Origin: Cordylochernes scorpioides
Taxonomy: Eukaryota; Arthropoda; Arachnida; Pseudoscorpiones; Chernetidae
NCBI GenBank assembly: GCA_030710605.1
Contig: CP092877.1
Coordinates: 40,532,406 to 40,596,405 of the forward strand
Direction: 5' to 3'
Length of the DNA: 64,000 nucleotides
Part shown: positions 23,301 through 27,823 of the stretch, piece after piece
Position numbering within the stretch: the stretch's first letter is position 1
Layout of the letters: every line of letters starts with the position of its first letter
Notes under the pieces: generated by a model
The model's database searches: none
What the model was told of the DNA's origin: nothing
What the model saw: the letters and a program-made list of their open reading frames with translations, nothing else
Program-made: the position numbers and the translations under genes

Positions 23301-24343
23301 TCTTCCGCGTGTTTCGTTAAAATGGATAAACTTGAATATCGTAAAGTTATTAAATTCTTCATTTTGGATGGATTAACCCCTAGAAAATTCATTCTAAGTT
23401 GACAAAAGTTTACGGGAATTCTGTTGCTTCAATTTCAACCGTAAAAAGGTGAGCAGCACTAAATTTAAAAGTGGTGGCACGTCGCAGTGGCAAGTAAAGT
23501 TGTCTGAGATAGCTGAGGACGTGGGAATATCGTAAGAAAAGGTTCGGAATACTTTGCACGTAGAATTAGGGATGCGACAGCTCTGCGCAAAGTAATTTCC
23601 ACATTTGCTAAATGCGGATCAAAAGCAAATGCGTAAACGACATTCGCAGCAATGTTTGGGCCTATTCAAGAGGGATCTGACCTAATTTGTGTGGCGATTT
23701 GTCACCATTGATGAGACATGAGTCCCCCACTACACACCAGAAACCAAACATCAGTCGAAGTAGTGAGTAGAAGACAAAGAAAGCGAAGTCGATCGCATCT
23801 GCCGGAAATATCAAGGTCATGGTGTTTTGGGATTCCAAAGGAATCCTGTTAATTGATTACCTTGAAAGAAAGGCATAACTATTACAGGTGACTATTTCTT
23901 AAACCTTCTTGACCAGCTGAATGTCAAAATTCGCGAGAAGAGTCCTGGCTTGAGAAAGAAAATAAATCATATTTCACCAGGACAACGCACCTGCTCACAA
24001 ATGTGTGTTGGCAATGGGAAACTGCGGGATTTTAGGTACGATTTGCTCAGCCATCCCTCCTATTCTACTGATTTGGAGTAAGGAAACATAGAACTTTTAA
24101 AAATCACTTTTACTCTTTTCCGTTGGGAAAGTTTCTTGTCCAGCTACTCTTTCTCATTAAAACTTTTAATGAATAAATTCATTAATTTAACACGTAGGTA
24201 TAGTAGAGATGAAGATGCAGTTTGAAATAGAGGCTATTCAACCAATGACTGACTAATTTCAACCCAAATATCGTTAACTATGCACATTTTGATCTAAACT
24301 GTGTGTACAGCATGATGTGGACGCCAAGCTGGCCAAATGCTGA
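7212..24343 (+). CDS. gene A: small cysteine-rich protein, paralogue of gene B, exon 1 not found
   Basis: Five exons were identified by matching gene B: 7212-7267, 16700-16795, 21032-21070, 23035-23076 and 24311-24343. Every junction has AG/GT borders and phases fit: exon 2 enters in phase 1 and leaves in phase 0, and the rest are phase 0. They encode 88 residues when the first codon's missing base comes from exon 1. Cysteines are at DNAC, VSKC, YLC, SDC and the C-terminal AKC, matching gene B one for one. An AATAAA follows the stop at 24372. Exon 1, expected to carry a signal peptide, was not found between 4 and 7.2 kb and is probably left of the window or lost. Introns are 9.4, 4.2, 2.0 and 1.2 kb and full of mobile elements. 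The family is not recognised; no function is proposed beyond likely secretion by analogy with gene B. Confidence 0.78.
7441..7676. repeat. 76-bp minisatellite, left part
   Basis: About three units of a 76-bp repeat containing CAATGAAGAGATG and GCAATGTTCTCTAATATAG. The array resumes at 14671 after the Penelope pair, showing that the elements inserted into it. Confidence 0.85.
7711..7758 (-). ncRNA. hammerhead ribozyme in the Penelope 3' end
   Basis: On the minus strand: CTGAAGA (7751-7745), stem II GGTAA-loop-TTACC, GAAAC (7725-7721), then GTC (7720-7718). Helix III is only the A-U and C-G pairs within GAAACGTC, the minimal form known for Penelope hammerheads. Stem I is short (TGT with ACA). 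The right-hand Penelope copy lacks this region. Confidence 0.87.
8068..8230 (-). pseudogene. Penelope GIY-YIG endonuclease domain (left copy)
   Basis: On the minus strand it reads [20 protein letters not shown] then [11 protein letters not shown]. The CYVGQT motif is the YIG part of the GIY-YIG fold and LKERMKNH carries the conserved basic helix. The upstream reading frame has a stop near 8235, so it is disconnected from the RT. In an intact element this domain nicks target DNA. Confidence 0.82.
8611..9015 (-). pseudogene. Penelope RT fragment with YVDD box (left copy)
   Basis: 134 codons. Residues [14 protein letters not shown] precede the catalytic YVDD (in [11 protein letters not shown]), followed by [15 protein letters not shown], the usual Penelope RT thumb-side motif. 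It is separated from the upstream RT half by the nested LTR element. Confidence 0.88.
9138..9284 (+). repeat. 5' LTR of the short element
   Basis: Begins TGTGCAGAGTATTAG and ends ACAACACA. Differences from 11542-11687 seen by eye are a one-base indel near the start and a single substitution (GATATC against GATCTC). A short AATAAACTAATG lies inside and may be the polyadenylation region. Confidence 0.93.
9285..9296 (+). other. putative primer binding site
   Basis: TGGTGGCAGCGG starts at the first base after the 5' LTR, as expected for a tRNA 3'-end complement beginning with TGG. The specific tRNA was not identified. Confidence 0.6.
9291..9582 (+). repeat. four tandem copies of a 73-bp unit in the retrotransposon leader
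   Basis: AAGCGGT (CAGCGGT in the first) recurs at 9291, 9364, 9437 and 9510, each followed by CTGAATTCATAAAGAAGG. The array fills most of the leader between primer site and gag. Confidence 0.92.
9619..10140 (+). CDS. gag: gag N-terminal part of the short element
   Basis: 173 codons, gypsy-type Gag resembling K02A2.6-like retrotransposons ([20 protein letters not shown] near the N-terminus, then a region ending [11 protein letters not shown]). The next two open stretches (10186-10569 and 10609-11526) are in exactly the same frame. They are separated from this one only by TAG at 10138 and TAA at 10567, so this was once one polyprotein. The ATG at 9619 follows the 73-bp repeat leader. Confidence 0.85.
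   Translation: MSQNYNCLAPEPFNFSNPGDWPKWIRRFERFRQASGLINNPENEQVNMLVYCMGDNADDILLSCKIARNQLENYGKVIECFESHFIPRRNIIYERARFNQRCQQEGEKVNEFITALHSLAEHCNFGMLHDELIRDRIVVGVRDRALSERMQLDTDLTLVKATLMAKQLESVKE
10141..10569 (+). pseudogene. gag zinc knuckles and protease start, in frame after a TAG
   Basis: Two zinc knuckles: [15 protein letters not shown] (one residue wider than canonical) and [14 protein letters not shown]. The aspartic protease motif [11 protein letters not shown] follows near the end. It continues the 9619 frame after a single TAG and stops at TAA (10567-10569), within the protease. It may be reached by readthrough, but simple decay is more likely given the second stop. Confidence 0.82.
10570..11526 (+). 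CDS. chimeric ORF: protease end fused to a GC-rich zinc-knuckle protein of host type
   Basis: The ATG at 10609 lies in the same frame as gag. The first ~45 residues are the rest of a gypsy protease ([20 protein letters not shown]). At about 10765 the composition jumps from AT-rich to GC-rich. The protein becomes an RGG-type segment, then three CCHC knuckles ([42 protein letters not shown]) like CNBP/GIS2-type nucleic-acid-binding proteins, then acidic and lysine-rich runs ([18 protein letters not shown]) typical of nuclear proteins. From about 11240 the best frame is unclear and the origin is not recognised. Seen: the composition shift and knuckles. Inferred: capture of a spliced host transcript by RT template switching. 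Function of the fusion is unknown. Confidence 0.82.
   Translation, partial: KSDKILQGPNGIPLETVGMIHVKLQNKGQHLNSKIYIVDKLKQPLLSGETSEKLNIVRMIQQLSSGGRGGQRGRLGSGDNRGCYNCGEEGHRKFECTKPARGGGRGRGQSRDGGSNNTCYNCGEVGHRKYECTNNTAEDGGQEENQRKSKKACYTCGEFGHKKDDCPKSGTQESGDEEEPSDNEEEETPQKRKQAEDSEEEEVEAEEPPKKKSKKPKSKKKEEDCYLTLQAYRTMPLESARSREMRRPPLRHQPGSQGDARMTRSKRPRRIALHQRPHLQEMEGCRGTTKTRIQRRASLQCQPCIQDGRAVKIPRRSL
11528..11541 (+). other. polypurine tract of the short element
   Basis: AAGGGAGGAGA ends just before the 3' LTR start at 11542, the expected site for plus-strand priming. Confidence 0.7.
11542..11687 (+). repeat. 3' LTR of the short element
   Basis: Near-identical partner of 9138-9284, followed directly by the TCAAC target duplication at 11688-11692. 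Confidence 0.93.
11815..12647 (-). pseudogene. Penelope N-terminal and RT fingers region (left copy)
   Basis: Three frames in order: 12647-12309 (basic N-terminal domain with [18 protein letters not shown]), 12305-12000 ([26 protein letters not shown] finger motif) and 12003-11815 ([19 protein letters not shown], the family's signature RT motif). Small frameshifts separate them. The first segment has no counterpart in the right copy beyond 12661, so this copy is the longer one at its 5' end. Confidence 0.88.
12820..13347 (+). pseudogene. Penelope RT, first part (right copy)
   Basis: 175 codons containing the N-terminal tail, the [20 protein letters not shown] finger motif and the [19 protein letters not shown] motif. 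It ends at ALSKW followed by TAA, the same place as the left copy, so this break predates or is shared by both copies. Confidence 0.88.
13508..13966 (+). pseudogene. Penelope RT, catalytic part with YVDD (right copy)
   Basis: 152 codons with [14 protein letters not shown], then YVDDSILF and [11 protein letters not shown]. Separated from 12820-13347 by a frame break. Differs from the left copy by a few residues (for example YVDD preceded by FKR instead of FER). Confidence 0.88.
14370..14537 (+). pseudogene. Penelope GIY-YIG endonuclease domain (right copy)
   Basis: Reads [20 protein letters not shown] and later [11 protein letters not shown], matching the left copy. It is out of frame with the RT and ends at TAA (14535). 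Confidence 0.82.
14671..15030. repeat. 76-bp minisatellite, right part
   Basis: About five units continuing the array broken at 7676. GCAATGTTCTCTAAT recurs at intervals of roughly 76 bp; the last unit is decayed. Confidence 0.85.
15031..16425. other. intronic stretch of gene A with LINE-tail-like debris
   Basis: No gene recognised. ACACACAAAAGCCTTTATTAGGG at about 15690 resembles the LINE 3' tails at 5575 and 32431. The rest is AT-rich and unassigned. Confidence 0.4.
16428..16645. mobile_element. Tc1/mariner-type MITE
   Basis: Ends ACACTCATAGACAAAA and TTAAGTTTTGTCCATGAA are inverted relatives of each other. Relatives with better ends lie at about 31968-32190, 20085-20445, and 56970 with 58018-58235. 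It ends about 55 bp before the splice acceptor of gene A exon 3. Confidence 0.7.
16700..16795 (+). CDS. gene A exon 3
   Basis: 96 nt between TGTGTCCAG and GTAGTG (a weak donor). Begins [20 protein letters not shown] and ends DRSRATS. The gene B counterpart is 93 nt, starts LRDIITKC and conserves both Cys. The exon is clearly more GC-rich than its surroundings. Confidence 0.85.
16796..17344. other. intronic stretch, LINE-tail-like and microsatellite
   Basis: A decayed relative of the 15690 tail is near 17005-17060 and an AT microsatellite is at 17310-17345. Nothing else recognised. Confidence 0.4.
17345..18110 (+). repeat. LTR-like copy of the gypsy-1 LTR (solo)
   Basis: The plus strand matches the minus strand of 3480-4250: TGTAATTGATTAAGAGTTGAG at 17509, a TATATAAAGG promoter-like box near 17675, then a stretch also present in the gypsy-1 LTR. 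No internal element sequence adjoins it, so a solo LTR is the simplest reading. The exact right edge and target duplication could not be fixed. Confidence 0.65.
18278..18470. repeat. foldback element, arms ~85 bp
   Basis: CTTGAGACGTGAAGAATAAA at the left is inverted as TTTATTCTTCACGTCTCAAG at the right. The inner arms (AGAAAGATTTGAGC against GCTCAAATCTTTCT) flank a short loop. Non-coding. Confidence 0.85.
18830..19020. repeat. fragment of the 'CTGTCCTTACTGCGATG' foldback family
   Basis: Contains CGGTCTGGTGGATTAAATT, CCAAGCCCTCCCAATA and GCAGTAAGGACAGTAG, the right half of the element seen whole at 37847-38124 and 48300-48795. Confidence 0.75.
19283..19400 (-). repeat. fragment related to the gypsy-2 LTR and gag start
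   Basis: On the minus strand it encodes [15 protein letters not shown] and later LQLGAT. This parallels gypsy-2, whose gag N-terminus (MVETRSGKM...PQPGAT) lies inside its LTR. The left end TGTCGCACCAAGTTGC parallels TGTTGCACCAGGTTGC of gypsy-2. It extends an unknown distance to the right. Confidence 0.6.
19607..19757. repeat. short foldback repeat with decayed hammerhead-like core
   Basis: GGCATATATTGGATCAAAAT at the left is inverted at the right (TTTTGAACCAATATATGCC). It shares AAAGGTTGGCGTTCAGCCAACTGAAATATTGG-type sequence with 49080-49320. Confidence 0.65.
20286..20421 (+). mobile_element. 136-bp hammerhead-bearing insertion with 12-bp target duplication
   Basis: Flanked by TCCTTAATTTTT at 20274-20285 and 20422-20433. 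Contains a hammerhead core (20340-20372). A decayed relative is at 54182-54285 (both share GCCAAATGCTTT and CTGGCCGAAGT). The long target duplication suggests retrotransposition of a short ribozyme RNA; that is an inference. Confidence 0.78.
20333..20380 (+). ncRNA. hammerhead ribozyme
   Basis: CTGACGA (20340-20346), stem II GACAAAA-GTTT-TTTTGTC, GAAA (20365-20368), then CATC with the cleavage C at 20372. Stem I contains CTC paired with GAG. Helix III has one C-A mismatch compared with the usual GAAACGTC, so activity may be reduced. Confidence 0.78.
20471..20494 (+). repeat. 24-base C homopolymer
   Basis: Uninterrupted C run in an AT-rich intron. It could form i-motif or G-quadruplex structures, or be a length-unstable or assembly-sensitive site. 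Confidence 0.95.
20495..21031. other. unassigned intronic stretch
   Basis: AT-rich, no repeat relation or coding signal recognised up to gene A exon 4. Confidence 0.4.
21032..21070 (+). CDS. gene A exon 4
   Basis: 39 nt between TTTGTTTCAG and GTAAGT, encoding [13 protein letters not shown]. The gene B exon is also 39 nt (VIDCIDHEVFEFL); the Cys, flanking Asp residues and terminal Leu are conserved. Confidence 0.85.
21354..21720. repeat. dispersed repeat containing a hammerhead ribozyme
   Basis: The left part (GGAGGAAATAGATC...AAAGCATAGG...CACCATCTATTGACC) is related to MITE-like stretches at 46370-46450 and 53129-53215. The right part carries the ribozyme on the minus strand. No protein recognised. 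Confidence 0.6.
21528..21575 (-). ncRNA. hammerhead ribozyme
   Basis: On the minus strand: CTGACGA (21567-21561), stem II near GGTCC-ATTA-GCCC with one mismatch, GAAA (21547-21544), self-complementary ACCATGGT as helix III and GTC (21538-21536). Stem I pairs CCTAAA with TCTAGG, five of six. Confidence 0.78.
21721..22263. other. unassigned intronic stretch
   Basis: No coding or repeat relation recognised. Confidence 0.4.
22264..22838. mobile_element. non-autonomous hAT-type element with an internal palindrome
   Basis: Ends GAGGTCGGCAAACGTTTAAG and AGTTTGCCGACCCCTGG are inverted and fit the CAGGGGTCGGCAAAC hAT terminal type. The centre (about 22465-22665) is a long inverted repeat around GGGATTCCCATCCC. 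Shorter relatives are at 39469-39672 and 39985-40330. Confidence 0.8.
23035..23076 (+). CDS. gene A exon 5
   Basis: 42 nt between TTGCTTGCAG and GTAGGT, encoding [14 protein letters not shown]. The gene B exon is also 42 nt (KGNGEHLKMVFTIK); 7 of 14 residues are identical. Confidence 0.85.
23322..24200 (+). pseudogene. degenerate mariner transposase
   Basis: Starts [17 protein letters not shown] and continues through several frames with many stops: a helix-turn-helix region, then DLTFVWRF-like sequence, TIDE, and later [13 protein letters not shown] and [13 protein letters not shown] where the catalytic HDNAPAH and PYSPDL motifs are expected. This resembles SETMAR-type mariners. It lies in intron 5 of gene A and is much older than the mariner at 51499. 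Confidence 0.8.
24311..24343 (+). CDS. gene A exon 6 (terminal)
   Basis: 33 nt after GTGTGTACAG, encoding [10 protein letters not shown] and TGA. The gene B exon encodes HHLDSELSKC, the same length, with the C-terminal Cys. An AATAAA is at 24372-24377, 28 bp past the stop. Confidence 0.85.
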   Translation, partial: HDVDAKLAKC

Positions 24344-25414
24344 AATACTAAAGAAGCTAATTGTACTCACGAATAAATGAATTCTTTAAAATATTGGTCT
24401 ATTCTCTCAGTGTGTTGTTTATATTTGCAACTTCTTCAAGAATCATTTGTTATTATGGTCAGGGTCCCTACTTATTCTACACCAAGTTTACTCAAGCGCG
24501 CGGACAAATAGAGACTTAATAATTAGAATCGCTTATTCCCCTCCGCTCGTCTTCTTTTAAGGGTTTCTCTATACTTCTTCTTTCTTATCTTCACTCAATC
24601 ATATTAGGTTGTCAAGCTTGAGACTTTTGATGGTGTCTGTTGACAACCATCATGATTGGGTGAAGTAGAATGCGTCTGCCTTTGTCATTAAGACTGAGAG
24701 CACTACTCAGTGGCAGGCCGACTTGGCTCTAAAATAAATGGCCGCCTCTAAAAAGAGGAACAGACGCCATGTGCAGCCGCTCCTAACATGGAGTACAAAC
24801 GCTGTTCACCCTGTATCCCTGGATTAGGAGCCCTTAAAGGGTACTATCAGCCGGGCCAGCTGAGCCCAGGTTTTTTAGTGAGCTTGTTACTGCTCCCCCT
24901 CCTCTTTTTTCATCCGGGCTTGGGACCGGCAAAGGCGGAGTTCTCTATACTTCTTAATCCCAAACACCCATATAAAAAAACTGAGGAAGTGGAAAAGACT
25001 TAAGTTTGTACTTAAGTTTTACTTGTAATTTTATATTTTCATTTTTATGAATAGAAACTTATCCTTTGAAGCCTGATGTGTTTCTCCCTTAATTATAACT
25101 TTATGAGAACTTTTACTTTATGAGTTTCAATTGGTCCATAATGCTTCTGGAGCACAAAGATACATTTGGATACAAAAGGTAAAGGTCCTTTAACTACAGT
25201 ACCACAACCGGTTGGTTAAAAATAAAACAATGGTTGCCTGTAAAGTCGGTTTTACGGGCGAAGATTTTACGTGACAACGGTAGAATATTTATTGATATGA
25301 ATATAATTAAATTGCACAATAGGGACAAGGAATTGAATGAAAATAAGAATTGCACAAATTTTAACTATAGAAATATATTTTGTTTACTAAAACATTGTAC
25401 ATGTAAACTAAAAC
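24344..25414. other. 3' flank of gene A and LINE-like debris
   Basis: Polyadenylation signal at 24372. The stretch 24590-25000 is less AT-rich and resembles a LINE 3' region (TTGGGACCGGCAAAGGCGG near 24922), with an imperfect inverted pair around AATCATATTAGGTTGTCAA and GACAACCATCATGATT. No protein recognised. Confidence 0.45.
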
Positions 25415-25936
25415 TTAACTAATTCCTATTTGAGTGATTTTGTTGAGGATAGGACGATGATAGGAGAAATATGAAATGAAAGGAAGTGTTTCTGCTGTAA
25501 TGTGTCTTGCGAAAGTCAAGTCGATAGTTTTTCCTTTTAACGTAGTTGACTTAGAAACGTTTGATACGCAATCAAGATTATACGTATTTTTCATGAATTT
25601 AAGAAACGAGTTGTCAGGCTTTACGTTTTTGTTAAAATCACCACACAGAAGAATCGGTATACTAGAATCAACTTGCACGAACGGTGGCACGTACTGGCTG
25701 TTGTGAATGTACGGACCGAGTCCTTGCCATAGTAACATTCCAATATCCTGCATACTAGCTCCTGGATGAATATATACAGCACCGAGTATAAACTTGAAGC
25801 TAGTATTAGCGGCGAAGCAAGTAACTTCAGTCATGCACATGTCACCCTTGGTTTTAATGACACGAGTTACGTCTGTAATCGCAACTTGGAACACTTCCGC
25901 CGTAGATGTCGATGATAATTTACGATAGATCGCCAC
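25415..25936 (-). CDS. endonuclease/exonuclease/phosphatase-fold domain fragment of a mobile element
   Basis: 173 codons. Recognisable are FILGAVYIHPGAS, PILLCGDFNKNVKPDN (the GDFN metal and catalytic motif), TTLKGKTIDLTFAR (motif with Asp) and SYFSYHRPIL at the C-terminus, where a conserved SDH-type catalytic His is expected (YHRPIL here). Such domains are common in Helentron-type Helitrons and non-LTR elements of arthropods. The N-terminal catalytic Asn/Glu region is missing, so it is a fragment. No helicase or RT flanks it. Confidence 0.68.
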   Translation of the reverse strand: MAIYRKLSSTSTAEVFQVAITDVTRVIKTKGDMCMTEVTCFAANTSFKFILGAVYIHPGASMQDIGMLLWQGLGPYIHNSQYVPPFVQVDSSIPILLCGDFNKNVKPDNSFLKFMKNTYNLDCVSNVSKSTTLKGKTIDLTFARHITAETLPFISYFSYHRPILNKITQIGIS

Positions 25937-26338
25937 TCAGATCGCCACTCCACCAGCCGCGTTGGTATTTGAAAATCAAAACACTTATTCAGATCGAAGG
26001 TTCAAATTTTTGCTAAATAAATTTGAAATTAAATAAAATTTGTAATTGTAAATGATGAAGTTGAAAATTAAAACATTTACTTAAATTAGATGTTAAAATT
26101 CTTGCTCAACACAGTTTAAATAAAGTTTTCTTATATCTGCCACTTTTTATTAATATTTGTAATTTTAAAGAATCAATTCGAAAATCAAAACATTTATTCA
26201 GATCGAAGGTTCAAATTTTTGCTAAATAAATTTGAAACTATTTAAAATTTGTAAAATAATAATTAATTAATTAATTAATTTTAAACTAATAATTTACTTA
26301 ACACTATCAACATTTATCAATAGTATGACATAACCTAT
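25937..26338. other. AT-rich flank with an internal duplication
   Basis: CAGATCGAAGGTTCAAATTT occurs at about 25991 and again at about 26200. An AATT microsatellite is at 26258-26281. Otherwise unassigned. Confidence 0.6.
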
Positions 26339-26676
26339 TGTTGCACCAGGTTGCGGCTTGGCAGACTCTTCAGGCATGATTCTCTCCTGTGCTGGGTCTT
26401 GCATCTTACCAGAGCGTGTTTCAACCATCCTACAAATTTATATAAGGGAATAATGAGATAAGTCTACTTTAAGTAGCCTCCAGAATCATTTATTTTTTTC
26501 CTCACATCAAAGAGAGCAGTGAAGTCACACGTGTACCTAAATACAAATGATGATAATCTAAAAAATAATCTGTTTTAAATAAATATCATAGAATATAAAA
26601 ATAAATAAATATATAATTTAAATTTCAAATATATTAAAAATGATATAAGAAATACGCCATTAATCATGATGTAACA
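26339..26676 (-). repeat. 3' LTR of gypsy-2
   Basis: The pol stop codon (26660-26662) lies 17 bp inside this LTR. It also holds the start of the gag frame (MVETRSGKM...), duplicated from the 5' LTR. Confidence 0.93.
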
Positions 26677-27823
26677 CTTCCCCCTCTCCAGAGGTCGTCA
26701 CGTCCTCGTGAGTTACCTCATCAATTCTCTCAAAATAGGGTTTGAGTCTTGAGACATGGACAATCAATGGGTCTTGGCCAGGATTATCTTTCGGCTCAAT
26801 TAAGTAATTTACGTTAGACAGCTTCTTTAATATTCGATATGGGCCAAAATATTTTCTCAATAGTTTTTCACATTTTCCGATTTTCCTGACTGGTGTCCAA
26901 ACTGCCACTAAATGTCCTGGTTCATAGATTTTCTCATTGTGTTTTTTGTCATAGTTTCTTTTCATTCTTTCCTGAGTCTTCTCTGTGTTGTTAATGACTA
27001 CCTGTCTCGTCCTTGCTATTTTATCTAAGTAGTTTTCTATATATTCGTCGTAATCGTCCATGTTACTGTCCGTTGGGATATTCTCGTCGTCTAAGAGGGA
27101 CATGGGTTCCCTTCCAAACAACAGGAAAAATGGAGAGTAGCCTGTGGTTTCTTGAATCGTGGTATTATACGCGTGGGTGATAAAAGGGAGGATTTCATCC
27201 CAGTTCTTTTGGTCTGTGTTCACATACATGCTGATCATATTGATTAAAGTTCTATTTAGCCGTTCCGTTAGTCCGTTAGTCTGGGGGTGGTAGCTCGTTG
27301 TGAAGCAGTGTTTCACTTTGCACATTTTCATTACCTCCTTCATCAAATTGCTAGTGAATTGTGAACCTCTATCGCTAATAAGAAATTTTGGGGCCCTGTG
27401 ACGTAAAATAATATGTTCGATTAAAAATGTAGAGACTTCTTTCACGGTTGCTTCTGATACTGCCTTTGTTTCAGCATACTTGGTATAATAATCAGTCAAC
27501 ACAATTATCCACTTCCTTCTTCTTTTCGTTGATGGCAAGGGGCCAACAAAGTCAATTCCGATTCTTTCAAAAGGGTAGTTAGCTGGGGGAATAGGTTGTA
27601 GAAGTCCAGAAGGCAAGTGATTTGAACCTTTCCGACTTTGGCAAAGATGGCACGTCTTTACAAATTCTGAAACATCTTTCAACATTGAAGGCCAATAGTA
27701 TTTATTCTTCAATCGGTAAGTGGTTCTGGCGACGCCCAGATGGCCATTTAGCATATGGTTGTGGTATTCACTCATGACTTCCTTCCTTCTCTTCTTTGGC
27801 ACTACCAGCAACCATGCCCTACC
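26660..27823 (-). CDS. pol: gypsy-2 integrase part of pol
   Basis: About 388 codons in the same frame as the upstream RT part, after one TAA (27826-27824). Zinc finger H-X3-H...C-X2-C (HNHMLNGHLGV then CHLCQ). The catalytic core has Asp in GIDFVGPL, Asp in ISDRGSQF and Glu in NGLTERLNR (D,D-35-E). The C-terminal GPY/F module is visible as KYFGPYRILKKL, followed by VHVSRLKPYF. There is no chromodomain. It ends GEVLHHD inside the 3' LTR. Integrase inserts element cDNA in the nucleus. Confidence 0.95.
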   Translation of the reverse strand, partial: GRAWLLVVPKKRRKEVMSEYHNHMLNGHLGVARTTYRLKNKYYWPSMLKDVSEFVKTCHLCQSRKGSNHLPSGLLQPIPPANYPFERIGIDFVGPLPSTKRRRKWIIVLTDYYTKYAETKAVSEATVKEVSTFLIEHIILRHRAPKFLISDRGSQFTSNLMKEVMKMCKVKHCFTTSYHPQTNGLTERLNRTLINMISMYVNTDQKNWDEILPFITHAYNTTIQETTGYSPFFLLFGREPMSLLDDENIPTDSNMDDYDEYIENYLDKIARTRQVVINNTEKTQERMKRNYDKKHNEKIYEPGHLVAVWTPVRKIGKCEKLLRKYFGPYRILKKLSNVNYLIEPKDNPGQDPLIVHVSRLKPYFERIDEVTHEDVTTSGEGEVLHHD

